The notes under the pieces are model-generated. The model was given only the letters and a program-made list of their open reading frames with translations. It was not told where the DNA came from and did not search any database. A DNA stretch of 64,000 nt from Picochlorum sp. 'celeri' (Eukaryota > Chlorophyta > Trebouxiophyceae). The stretch lies in assembly GCA_010909725.1 (NCBI GenBank), contig JAACMV010000023.1:434001-498000 (forward strand), given 5' to 3'. The translations under genes were made by a program, and so were the position numbers. Positions within the stretch are counted from its first letter, which is position 1, and every line of letters starts with the position of its first letter. Positions 20,028 through 29,338 of the stretch are shown here, piece after piece.

Positions 20028-20954
20028 TTATTCTTGATTCCTTGTAAGATACACTCTATACACCTCCCCACCCTGCTCAGAGACGAGGCACTCTCTTTCT
20101 GTGGGAACAGGCAGAGGGTTCTCCTTGAGCCACCCTCGTTTCTTCCACTCTGAATCCTCATCATCCTCATCGTCGTCGTCGCTCATACTAGGTTCCTCAA
20201 AGAATACGTTAGCATCGTCATGATGGAGATCTGAAAGGCGAAGAGTCCCGCCATGACCCGACTCAAACTTTTTCCTCATATCAATGGCCACCCCCAGTAC
20301 ATCCGACTGCAACAGCAGACAACCACTAGGAGCCAGTATCTCACACACTGATGTCACAAGAGATTCTTGAACAATGCGCCGCTTTCTATGCCGCTTTTTG
20401 AAATGTGGGTCAGGAAATTGAATTGTCACAAGCTCAATTGGACCAGGATATGTCTCCAACATTGTTGCAACAGATACTGTTGCATTCGATCGGACAAAAT
20501 ACACCCTTCTATCCAAATCCAAGTGCTTTGCCCATTCATTTGCTCGATGTATAATTGGATCCCGAATTTCAAGCCCCAACCCATTCCTGGTAGCATCCAC
20601 TTTACTCAGTCCCAACAAAAATCTCCCATATCCGCACCCAATATCTAGTACCAGAGGTTTTGTGGGATCATCATACACAGCTCTCCAATCCAGAGGCTTT
20701 GTAGGCTCTTGTAATTCCTTCTTCAAAGGATTCACATGCTGTCTAAAACGAATGCCACTAGTTTTCTGGTATAAATCTTTGTCTATCCCAAGCTCTTTGA
20801 ACGTCACCTTCCTTTCTTCTGCACAAGAATAGGCATTTTGAAGCCCACATGTTGCATGCTGCCGTAAAGAAGGCCGCCGAGGCCCAGAACTGCACCGGAA
20901 GTAATACACCGAGCGTTGGGCACTCTTGGACAATGCAGTGTATGATTTCATCAA
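20028..20954 (-). CDS. tRNA (guanine-N7)-methyltransferase, TrmB type
   Basis: This is a single exon of 308 aa. TrmB/Trm8 methylates G46 in the variable loop of tRNA using S-adenosylmethionine. The SAM motif is VLDIGCGYGRFLLGLS, followed by the acidic post-motif GLGLEIRDP. The substrate-site block FPDPHFKKRHRKRR is family-defining. The first 60 residues are basic and Ser-rich with many Cys, and may target an organelle, as for the plastid member in plants. Near the C terminus there is an acidic insert of consecutive Asp/Glu residues, which is lineage-specific. No eukaryotic WD40 partner is encoded nearby, consistent with the bacterial-type single-subunit enzyme. Confidence 0.9.
   Translation of the reverse strand: MMKSYTALSKSAQRSVYYFRCSSGPRRPSLRQHATCGLQNAYSCAEERKVTFKELGIDKDLYQKTSGIRFRQHVNPLKKELQEPTKPLDWRAVYDDPTKPLVLDIGCGYGRFLLGLSKVDATRNGLGLEIRDPIIHRANEWAKHLDLDRRVYFVRSNATVSVATMLETYPGPIELVTIQFPDPHFKKRHRKRRIVQESLVTSVCEILAPSGCLLLQSDVLGVAIDMRKKFESGHGGTLRLSDLHHDDANVFFEEPSMSDDDDEDDEDSEWKKRGWLKENPLPVPTERECLVSEQGGEVYRVYLTRNQE
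20043..20047 (+). terminator. TGTAA poly(A) signal of the membrane-protein gene, inside TrmB
   Basis: This TGTAA is 28 nt past the stop at 20014 and falls within the 3' coding end of the opposing TrmB gene. Confidence 0.45.
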
Positions 20955-21220
20955 TCAACGAATATGTAATGATACATGTGCCATGTATGAGTCAAAGAAT
21001 TGTTCTAATCGCGCAGTATTGCTCGAATGAATGCACATGGCAGATTTCTTCATTGAGCAACAGCTAGCCTTGCTGTTCTTCTTCTGATGATGATGCAGAG
21101 GATTCTTTCCTCCTACACCATTATACAAGAGTCCCCATTAATTATTCAATTGACATGATTTATATTGAAGAAATCATGTTGATACGTGCGCAAATCGGGT
21201 GAGGAGACGAAGCACGCAGC

Positions 21221-22922
21221 ATGCAGACAACTATTTGTCCTGGAAAAGGACCTGAGGCAGCGACTCTGGGGTTGAAATTGGTAGAGTGGAATTTCGGTCC
21301 ATTATGCAAGGTATGAGTTGTGTTTGATTCGATGTAAAGGGGCGGCCAAGGTCCTGATACGTGATTTGAATGTGCAGCGTGTCGTCAAGAGTTTGGTCCA
21401 TCATGGTAGGCAGAGCTTGAAGGAGCTCCGATCGACATCTGAATTGAAGAAAGATGCTTTGCAATTGGCGTTGATGGTTCTGATTCAGCAAAACTGCGTG
21501 GATGTGAATGTGCAACCGTTGTCTCCCAGTGGGAAGGAAGAGTATACATATGAGGCCAATATTCCTAGGATATTACAGATAATTCGGATCCCTCTCTTCC
21601 TTCACATTATAGATCATGTGTTACCCAAAGAGCATAGGGAGGTGAAAAAGATTGTGTTGCAGACGCTGTTTCATCATGGAAGGATGACAGTTGACCAGAT
21701 TGTTGAACATGCATTGCAATCATCTTCGTCCACAGAGGACGTGTTGCGAGATTGTATCCGTGATTTGGTTCATAGAAGATTGATAGAGAGGGCTCCTCTG
21801 TGCTCGTTGCCTCCAGCACCTGACACAGTTCATGTACGAGCTCAGAAGAGAAGATCTGCGAATCGTTCCCATGATGACGAAGAGGAAGGGGCCAATCTGA
21901 TTGCACGGGCACGTGAAAGGAGAAATCAAAGTTCTTTAAGATTCTGTTGGGATATGAATGAGGATGATGCATCTGAGAGCAAAAGGATGAAGAAAAAGAG
22001 GAAACATGAAGATATGGAAAATGCATCATCTGCAGTCCTCTGGCGAGTGAATTTCGAAGAATGCAATAGAAGATTGTACAATAGTTTAGCAATAGATCTT
22101 TTTGAGAAACATGTCGGAGGAGCAAGCCGCAAGGTGGTCGAAGCCATCCTGTATGCTGATGAGCAAGAGGCAGAGCTGAGTGATGGTGGGGTCGCACCCA
22201 TCATGCATGATTCTTCCTTTGTGTCGCAACAGGATGTCTTGAAAGCTTCGAAAGAAATTCATGACGTACACCTCAAAGCATCAGATATCAAAGAGGTGTT
22301 GGAAGCTTGTCGTGACCATGATGCAGGGGATGCTGTTCTAACAGCACATGGGAAATCCCTTCCTCCATTATCATCGTGCATACAAACGAACGGAAATATA
22401 CGATTCAGAACCACAGAAGCTCTAAGGATCGCCAGGCATTTGTCTCTATTGGCAATAATTGAACAGAGATTTGGAGCCTCAGCACGCAGAGTATGGAACA
22501 TGCTGTATCTCGGTGGTCAAATGGAGCAAAAAGCTATTGCAACTGAGTCAATGCTACATAATGGAGAGGCTAGAGAAGTGCTGTACGCCATGCTTCGCAA
22601 TGGTTTTGTCACATTGCAGGATGTGCCAAGGAATGCAGACAGAGCTCCATCCAGAACCTTTTACACATGGAGAGCCCCTTTGGATATGGCAACCATACGA
22701 GCGACAATAATGCTTTATAGAACAGCTAACAATCTTCTTTCTAGAATGGCGCATGAAACATCAACCAATTCCGAACTCCTGCGCAGAGTACACCTCGTCA
22801 ATCAAGGGAGAATGGATGCCTCGCAGCTCAATGCGTCGCAGCTGCACAAGCTCAAAGCAACAGTTAGAATCACAGAAAATGCTCTAATAGACATAGAATC
22901 ACAAATTGCAATTTTTTCGTGA
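21221..22922 (+). CDS. RPC3: RPC3/POLR3C, RNA polymerase III subunit
   Basis: Exons are 21221..21310 (30 codons) and 21378..22922 (544 aa), with a 67-nt GTATGA...GCAG intron. RPC3 (yeast RPC82) forms the Pol III-specific initiation trimer with RPC6 and RPC7 and opens promoter DNA. Exon 1 encodes the first helix (LGLKLVEWNFGPLCK), which continues into RVVKSLVHHGRQSLKELR, the first winged helix. Further winged-helix segments follow (KIVLQTLFHHGRMTVDQIV; IIEQRFGASARRVWNMLYLGG; LRNGFVTLQDVPR), then a C-terminal coiled coil. Lys/Arg-rich linkers separate them. The length is similar to the family norm. TGTAA follows directly after the stop. Confidence 0.88.
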
Positions 22923-23300
22923 TTGTAACGTCATGATTTGAACCTGCATTGCAACCAGGGTCAAACCTGAGTCATGAGGTACCGTATCACACCCTGTTCA
23001 CGTGTACCCTTGCATCTGTGTACCTCACAAAAGACGTCTAGTACACTCTCATAGTGATACAATGCCCCATGGAAGCCATGACAATGACCATGCATGAGAG
23101 GAGAGTGCCCTCTCCTCACCACCCATCGAGCCCCACTGTTGATAGGACCCGTAGGATGCAATCGACGAGAATCTCAACAAGATAGAGTGTCATCCAAAAT
23201 TGCTGCTCTCACAAGTGGACGCCCCAATCGCCTATAATCCGACCCAGCTCCACTAGCCCTGATAACATAAATTCATATAAATACCTTGAACGAATACACA
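22923..23300. other. Intergenic region upstream of psaE
   Basis: This space of 378 bp holds the RPC3 3' end and the presumed PsaE promoter. I saw no clear RNA gene; a GGTTCAAATC string on the minus strand does not form a tRNA arm. Confidence 0.6.
22924..22928 (+). terminator. TGTAA poly(A) signal of RPC3
   Basis: This TGTAA begins 2 nt after the RPC3 stop codon. Confidence 0.4.
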
Positions 23301-23838
23301 ATGCAGTTGACTCAGTCTATTCGCTCTTTCTCTTCATCCTCTGTGATGTCTACTCGTCGTACGTTGTCGCCATAATACTGATGGATCGGGCCATGTCATC
23401 GCATTTTGGTCCCTTGTTTTACCTTGAAGTTGTGATTTAATGCTACCACGAGGGAAGGGAGGGCGCTATGGCAGCAGATGGTTGATACTCGCCATGTAGC
23501 AGCATCGCGTCGCATACAGTTGATATTGCAAGAAACATGGACACGAATGAATCATAATATTGTTTTTCATTGCAGGCATCCAGAGAAAGCCAATGGTGGT
23601 GCGTGCCGAGGAGGGTGCTGCTGCCCCAGAGGCACCAAAGAAGCCAGAGGTTGGACCAAAGAGAGGAGCTACTGTGAAGATTCTCCGCCCAGAGTCTTAC
23701 TGGTATAGAGATACTGGAAAGGTTGTGTCTGTGGACCAGTCAGGAATCCGTTACCCAGTGGTTGTTCGTTTCGAGAAGGTCAACTATGCCGGAGTGACTA
23801 CCAACAACTATGCCCTTGATGAGGTCGAGGAGGTTTAA
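23301..23838 (+). CDS. PSAE: PsaE, photosystem I reaction-centre subunit IV (nuclear-encoded precursor)
   Basis: Exons are 23301..23358 and 23576..23838 (106 aa); the 217-nt intron (GTACGT...GCAG) lies inside the transit peptide. The leader ([20 protein letters not shown], then [10 protein letters not shown]) is Ser/Arg-rich. The mature part begins near [13 protein letters not shown] and contains the SH3-like PsaE fold: [44 protein letters not shown] and [11 protein letters not shown]. PsaE sits on the stromal face of photosystem I and helps ferredoxin docking and cyclic flow. Its nuclear location with a short Ala/Pro-rich extension points to the green lineage. Confidence 0.95.
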
Positions 23839-23959
23839 AGAGCAACACCCTTTTTCTCAAACACTATAGAGCTACAATCGAGTGTGTGTGCGCGCGATGA
23901 TTCGCCCATGAAGGGTGTATTCATTGATGAACATCCATACATTGGTTGCCGTTTGTTAA

Positions 23960-23964
23960 TGTAA
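23960..23964 (+). terminator. TGTAA, possible poly(A) signal of psaE
   Basis: This TGTAA is 121 nt past the PsaE stop, just before the converging MAP1 stop. Confidence 0.35.
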
Positions 23965-23984
23965 ACGATCAAACATGTAGTACA

Positions 23985-25283
23985 TCATTCAGTTCCATCT
24001 TCCTGCCAAGAAAATGGTGGAGAAGAATCTAGACGCTTTGTGAGAATATCACAGCCATTCTCTGTGATGATAATCTGGTGCTCAAACTGAGCAGACTTTT
24101 TTCCATCCTCTGTCACAGATGTCCATCCATCTGGCCAGGTTTTATCTCTGTGGCTACCTTCATTGATCATTGGTTCGATAGTGAACACTTCACCAACCTT
24201 CATAATCCCCTTTGCTTTGTTATGCGCATAATGAGGAACATTGGGAGCACAATGGAACAGATCACCAATGCCGTGACCACAATACGATTTCACCACACCG
24301 AATCCTTTCGAATGCGCGTGCTTTGAAATAATTGAACCAATATCTCGATATCGGGTGCCTGGTTTGCATGCCTCAATGGCCTTGTGAAGGCATTCATATG
24401 TTGTCTTGACCAAAAGCTTTGTGCTCTCGCTGGCTTCCCCAACCACAAATGTTTCATTCAAATCCCCATGCCAGCCATTGTAGTATACAGTCACATCCAC
24501 ATTGACGATATCGCCATTTTCTAATTTCCTCCTATCCGGGATCCCGTGACAAATAACTTCATTCACAGATGTACAGACTGACTTTGGAAAATTGAAATAG
24601 TTGTATGGAGAAGGATACGCTCCAAATTCAATGCATGCATTATGAACAACTTCATCGATATAGTCAGTTGTTATTCCAGGCTCGATGACAGCATGCGCTC
24701 TGTCGAGCACCAAACGCCCAATCCGACAGGCCTCCCTGATACCTGCCTCTTCATCACCCTGTCTAATAGCCACAACCTTTTGCTGCTTACTCCTCATCTC
24801 AGATCGAGGAATGCCATCATTATAATAGTCGGGCTTTGGAATAGAATCTGGAATTTCTCGTGTCGGACCAATTCTATATGGCCGCAATGGTCCAGTCCAC
24901 TGGAACTCTGGCCGATACAGTGACCTCCCCTCTCCTCGGCGTACACAATAATGCCATGCATGATCCCCTGGTCTATGAATCTTCTTATGCTCTTGCCACG
25001 CTTCCTACATGTGGATGATGACGAATATTCGTACATATCAGAAACACACGATGAATGTGAACACTCAGCCTACAGGAAGCACTAGAGCAGCTGCCCCCTG
25101 TCTACGATCATTATGCATGCATCATACCTTGAAGCATTCCTGAGAACAAAATGTGGAAAAATCTTGCTCAAGCTTGAGTTCAAGACATTTTGGACACTGC
25201 AACGTCGCAGGCTTACTGCAGCGAGCGCATGTGTACCCAACAAGGGAGGCTTTTTCTTGATTGTCTGTACTCTTCTGCTCCAT
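23985..25283 (-). CDS. MAP1: Methionine aminopeptidase type 1 with N-terminal zinc finger
   Basis: Exons on the minus strand are 25283..25128 and 25004..23985 (391 aa), with a 123-nt GTATGA...TGTAG intron. It removes initiator Met from nascent proteins in the cytosol. The N-terminal zinc-finger region (CARC, CPKC, CSQECF, then HKKIH) is split across the intron and is the ribosome-binding part of eukaryotic MetAP1. [10 protein letters not shown] and PLRPYRIGP lead into the pita-bread catalytic domain. Metal and substrate residues are visible: [17 protein letters not shown] (two Asp), CGHGIG (His), EPMINEG (Glu) and FEHQIIIT (Glu). All expected ligands are present, so it should be active. Confidence 0.93.
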
Positions 25284-25393
25284 CTACGCGATTCAGGTAA
25301 AATTATTACATACAAGTTAAATAATTATTGCATACGGACTGGTAGGTAATGCTGTTATGATGAGAAGTGTCGCATGGACCAAAAAGGGTCCCC

Positions 25394-25753
25394 CTACAAA
25401 TCCTTTGCTTTGATCTTCCCTGAATTCTTATTCTGCGATGCTGCGGCACTGATCACTCGTCGTAGCAGAAAAATGTAATCTCGAGGATTCAAAGGCTTCA
25501 AGTGATGAAATTCAGAAGAGAAACCGAGATAAAACAGAAATGGAAGGCATGAAATGAGGGTCAGGACCCCCAGGAAAGGGTATGCACCTGCCAACTTAGG
25601 GTATTGGTCAACATGGACCATGAGCTCGTGGGCTATAAACCAAAATAATCCACTAATAATGCATATTCCTAGTATGCTTTGGACTATTCCTGTGATTGAG
25701 TTGGATTGGCCACCACCAGACTTTCCGAGAATTGGCTGCATTCTCCCACTCAT
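25394..25753 (-). CDS. Small two-helix membrane protein of unknown family
   Basis: This single exon gives 119 aa. It has a Gly/Ser-rich N terminus and two hydrophobic segments (about residues 21-47 and 58-78) separated by a short loop with HVDQYPKL. A conserved-looking segment SEFHHLKPLNPRDYIFLLRR follows, and the tail is Lys-rich. I do not recognise the family. The length, start context and lack of stop codons make it a credible gene between MAP1 and CTR9, all three on the minus strand. The C-terminal lysines could act as an ER-retention or ribosome-facing tail, but that is speculation. Confidence 0.6.
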   Translation of the reverse strand: MSGRMQPILGKSGGGQSNSITGIVQSILGICIISGLFWFIAHELMVHVDQYPKLAGAYPFLGVLTLISCLPFLFYLGFSSEFHHLKPLNPRDYIFLLRRVISAAASQNKNSGKIKAKDL

Positions 25754-25821
25754 CTTGTTTCTATTCTCTCCCTTCCTCTCGTCGACGATAATCCAAATGT
25801 ACCTATTTTGAATAATTTATA

Positions 25822-25826
25822 TTACA
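25822..25826 (-). terminator. TGTAA poly(A) signal of CTR9
   Basis: TTACA on the plus strand lies 16 nt past the CTR9 stop at 25843. Confidence 0.5.
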
Positions 25827-25842
25827 AAATTCAAGTGATTAT

Positions 25843-28800
25843 TCAGTCACTGTCGCTATCGATGAGTTTTCTGCTCTTTTTTGTTGGGGAGGAAGAAGAC
25901 GGGGGATTCCCTGCCTCTTGCTCGTGGTCAGCGTGATTCGCTGTGTCAACCTGGTCTTCTACCCGGGGCCGTTTGCCCGATTCGTTCTGTTGAAGATCGC
26001 CTCCTCTTTCTTCCTCTTCCTCGTCAGAGCTGGAAAGGAGCCCTGCTGCTTTAAGAGGATCCATCTCATCATCATCGTCATCATCAAGTCCTGGTTCAGG
26101 CGGTGCTGCATCCATTTTCTCCTGTCCAGGGACGTACTCGTCATCATCTTCGGATATATTTGCAAAGTATGCATCGAGTGTATCGTCTTGAGGCTGTGCT
26201 GATGGTTTCTGAATGCCGCTAATGTCTCCCTCTGCGACTGCTTTTTCCAATGCCGTTCCTCGTTTCCAGGCATCCTTGAGGTGCTTGAGGTGCTCCTCAG
26301 TCTTCTTGGCAATCTCTTGTCGCCGCAATTCCTCAGCTTTGGATTCAGCATCTCTTCTTTGCTTTTCTAATTCTTTTGTTTTCTCAGCAGCCTTTCTTCG
26401 AAGGGCTTGTTCATTTCTCTTTAATGATGCTGCCACTGCTTCTTTTTCTGCTGCTGACAATTTGATCAGTGCACTCTTGTGCATTTCAGCCGCAAAACCA
26501 ACATGATGATCAAGTTTTTTGGTTGCTATACCAGTACTTGATTGGCCGATTTTTTGCAATCCCATGAATATCCTGTGCGAATTTTCAAATGCCAGGACAG
26601 CCCCACGATATGCTTCAACTTTTCCTTCCTCTCCTCCTGCAAACTCAGTTTGATGCAGTACCTTTGCACCTCCCTGCTGCAATAAATATGCTGCATTGAA
26701 ACGGAGTCTATGGTCAGCGGGTGCGAGATGTAAGGCTTTTGCTACGGTTTTGATTGCTTCCTCTCCATTGTTACTCTCGTATTGGGCTCTTGCAAGATAC
26801 AGCAACAACCTTGGGTCGAGTTGCAAAGAAGGATGTTTCTTCATCGCCTGCTTGAATGTTGCCTCTGCAGCTTTGCTCTGTTTTAACCCCAGTTGAACAT
26901 TGGCAAGATTTACTGATGCATCACTGATAGTAATGAAGCCATCTGTGGCGGCAGAAGCCTCCTGTGCACGCAGAAAGACTTCCTTGGCATCAGTGAGCCT
27001 GCCAGCCTCTGCCAAAACACAGCCAATTCCATTGGCGGCGAATAAGTTTCCGGGATCTCGTTCCAAAGCTCTTTTAAATAGACCCATAGCATTGGTCAAG
27101 TGCACAGCAGCTTTTTCATAGTTTCCTGAATGATGAAGTTCTCCTGGGATGGAGTAGAGATGAATATTGCCCAATGCAACTCTTCCATAGGTCTCTACAT
27201 TTGATGCTCCTGTTGGTAGCGCACTCTGCAACTCTTCCAGGCACTTCTTAGCACTCGACAAATCCCTGCGCTCCAAATAAATTCCGGCAAGAAGAGCCAA
27301 TGCATCCGCAGAGTTTGAGGAAGTCTCGGCTGCCTTTCTTGCCCATGTCTCTGCACCATTGATGTCACCCTTCTTTTTGCAAATACAGGCCAGGCGCAAG
27401 ATACAATCAACGTATTTTGGAAATTCCTTCAATAAATCCAAATATTCCTTCTCTGCAGTCCGCAGATCACCCATGGCCTCGGTAATCCGAGCCATATTAT
27501 ACCCGAGCGTCACTTGGGATGCTGGATGCAAGTTTCCGAGATTCCCTGACCTTGCATTTTCAATTGCCGCACTCTCCAACCTAAACGCCGTCGCAGACTG
27601 ACCTGTTCTGAGATATAACACAGCTGCATTGTTCAATAACCTGCACGGTACCGAGGATAGAGATTCTGGTGAATCGCTCGCATCCTTGTGTATCTCTATT
27701 GCCTTTGAATACGCCTTCATTGCCTTTGCTGGGTCATCTATGCATACAATGTCTCCCAGATTCTCCCATAGGTTTGCATTATTCCCTATCTCTTCAACCA
27801 TTCGAGCGAATTCGTTTATAACAGATTTGTTCTTCAGCATTGTTCCTTTGAAATGGGGAATCAAAGGACCAAAGTGAGTTGCAATGTCAACCCATGCAGG
27901 GTATTCTTGCATCAAAGATTGGAACAAATTCCCTGCTTGCACAAAATCGCGCTTCGCAGTACTCAACTGCGCTAAACCCAATCTAGCTGCTCTAGACGAT
28001 GCCTTATCCATTTTTATTGCCTTTTTGTAGTACTCAATGGCATTATCAATGTCACCTTTTGCATGATATAATCTTCCAATCAAACCGTTAATTTCTGCCC
28101 TTGACCCTACATCATCAAGTGGAATCCTTTCCAACGCCAACTCGGCAAACTGCAACGACACCTCAAACATTCCCTGCCCCATCGTATACTCTGAAACCAA
28201 TATGGCTGCATAGGGATTCTCAGGGTCTTGTTGATAGGCTCTCAACAAATTCATAGCACCGTTCTCTCCTGACGATAGATCGACAATTCCTATTCCAATC
28301 AACGCAATGATACAACGAGGATTGAGTTCCAATGCCCTTTCAAATGCCTGCCTTGCCTTCTTCATATTCCCCAGAGAAAAATGGCATGCCCCAATAGCCG
28401 CTCGAACTTCAGACGGACACTCTGGACACTCCCTCAGCGCTTTTCTATACCACTCCAACGCTTTCGAGAAATTTTTTGACGCATACTCCAACCGCCCTAG
28501 TGCCAAATGCCCTGCTACTGACCGCCTCCCATTGCTCCTACTCCGCTGTGCCACCTGAAACTCTTTCCTCGCCACAGATACATTCCCTGTTATCCATGCA
28601 ACCTCACCAATACCAATATGAGGCAACATTTCTTTAGGATCAATCCTCTGCGCATCAAAATAGGCTTTGTTTGCTGCATTTGTCAACTCCCTCTTCTTCA
28701 CTCCATCTTCCACCACCCGAGACTGCTCCACATACATATCCCCTAGACAACACAATGCTTTGATCCTTAAATAATTCGATTCTCGACCTCTCCATCTACT

Positions 28801-29049
28801 CTGAGCCACCTCTGCAGTCTTTTCAGTAAATTTGGCAAACACATCCAAACTCCCAGACTCCAAGCTCACCATGCAGCAGTCCAACCATGTTTCCAACGGA
28901 ACATCCTTTCCGTCCATAAAATTCAATAGCTTCAAATCCACATCCTTCCGCGTGAGAAGCAACTGCTCCCGTGACCGACGTGATGGATCCCCAGCATTCA
29001 GTGGGACAACCAGGTACTTGTGCTTCGCTTGAGCACCCGAGGCACTCAT
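25843..29049 (-). CDS. CTR9: CTR9, TPR scaffold of the PAF1 transcription-elongation complex
   Basis: A single exon gives 1068 aa from the ATG at 29049 (MSASGAQAKHKYLVVPL). The frame stays open further upstream, but that sequence is not conserved-looking and overlaps the promoter side of TypA. The N terminus (LLLTRKDVDLKLL, PLETWLDCCM) and about 15 tetratricopeptide repeats (for example FSLGNMKKARQAFERALELNPRC and YHAKGDIDNAIEYYKKAIKMD) match CTR9. A Lys/Glu coiled coil and an acidic Ser/Asp-rich tail follow (about 900-1068), as in the animal and plant proteins. CTR9 holds PAF1 together on RNA polymerase II and supports H2B ubiquitination and H3K4 methylation. It is the largest gene here without introns. 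Confidence 0.93.
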   Translation of the reverse strand: MSASGAQAKHKYLVVPLNAGDPSRRSREQLLLTRKDVDLKLLNFMDGKDVPLETWLDCCMVSLESGSLDVFAKFTEKTAEVAQSRWRGRESNYLRIKALCCLGDMYVEQSRVVEDGVKKRELTNAANKAYFDAQRIDPKEMLPHIGIGEVAWITGNVSVARKEFQVAQRSRSNGRRSVAGHLALGRLEYASKNFSKALEWYRKALRECPECPSEVRAAIGACHFSLGNMKKARQAFERALELNPRCIIALIGIGIVDLSSGENGAMNLLRAYQQDPENPYAAILVSEYTMGQGMFEVSLQFAELALERIPLDDVGSRAEINGLIGRLYHAKGDIDNAIEYYKKAIKMDKASSRAARLGLAQLSTAKRDFVQAGNLFQSLMQEYPAWVDIATHFGPLIPHFKGTMLKNKSVINEFARMVEEIGNNANLWENLGDIVCIDDPAKAMKAYSKAIEIHKDASDSPESLSSVPCRLLNNAAVLYLRTGQSATAFRLESAAIENARSGNLGNLHPASQVTLGYNMARITEAMGDLRTAEKEYLDLLKEFPKYVDCILRLACICKKKGDINGAETWARKAAETSSNSADALALLAGIYLERRDLSSAKKCLEELQSALPTGASNVETYGRVALGNIHLYSIPGELHHSGNYEKAAVHLTNAMGLFKRALERDPGNLFAANGIGCVLAEAGRLTDAKEVFLRAQEASAATDGFITISDASVNLANVQLGLKQSKAAEATFKQAMKKHPSLQLDPRLLLYLARAQYESNNGEEAIKTVAKALHLAPADHRLRFNAAYLLQQGGAKVLHQTEFAGGEEGKVEAYRGAVLAFENSHRIFMGLQKIGQSSTGIATKKLDHHVGFAAEMHKSALIKLSAAEKEAVAASLKRNEQALRRKAAEKTKELEKQRRDAESKAEELRRQEIAKKTEEHLKHLKDAWKRGTALEKAVAEGDISGIQKPSAQPQDDTLDAYFANISEDDDEYVPGQEKMDAAPPEPGLDDDDDDEMDPLKAAGLLSSSDEEEEERGGDLQQNESGKRPRVEDQVDTANHADHEQEAGNPPSSSSPTKKSRKLIDSDSD

Positions 29050-29338
29050 AATGACAGCGACAAAGGTCTCAGTAAGACACCTGTGTGGATTTAGAATTAC
29101 CATCGAGATGCTTCGCATACCTGCAGTCATATGTCGGATGGCAAAACCAAAGTACACTGATTGGTTATATCTACCCATCAAAATACACTTTGACCGATAG
29201 AAAGTGTCGCTATCAACGAATGTCTTATGCATCGCATGTGGTTGTATAAGCACAATGTGCGACTTTACATGCAGAAAAAATAATTCTTCGTGGTTTCTAT
29301 CATCTATTACAGATACTGCGTTTCATTTAAGACGTACC

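Noticed and set aside
22930..22990. Possible tRNA on the minus strand (GGTTCAAATC)
   Set aside because: The five bases on each side do not pair, and no A-box is found at the right distance.
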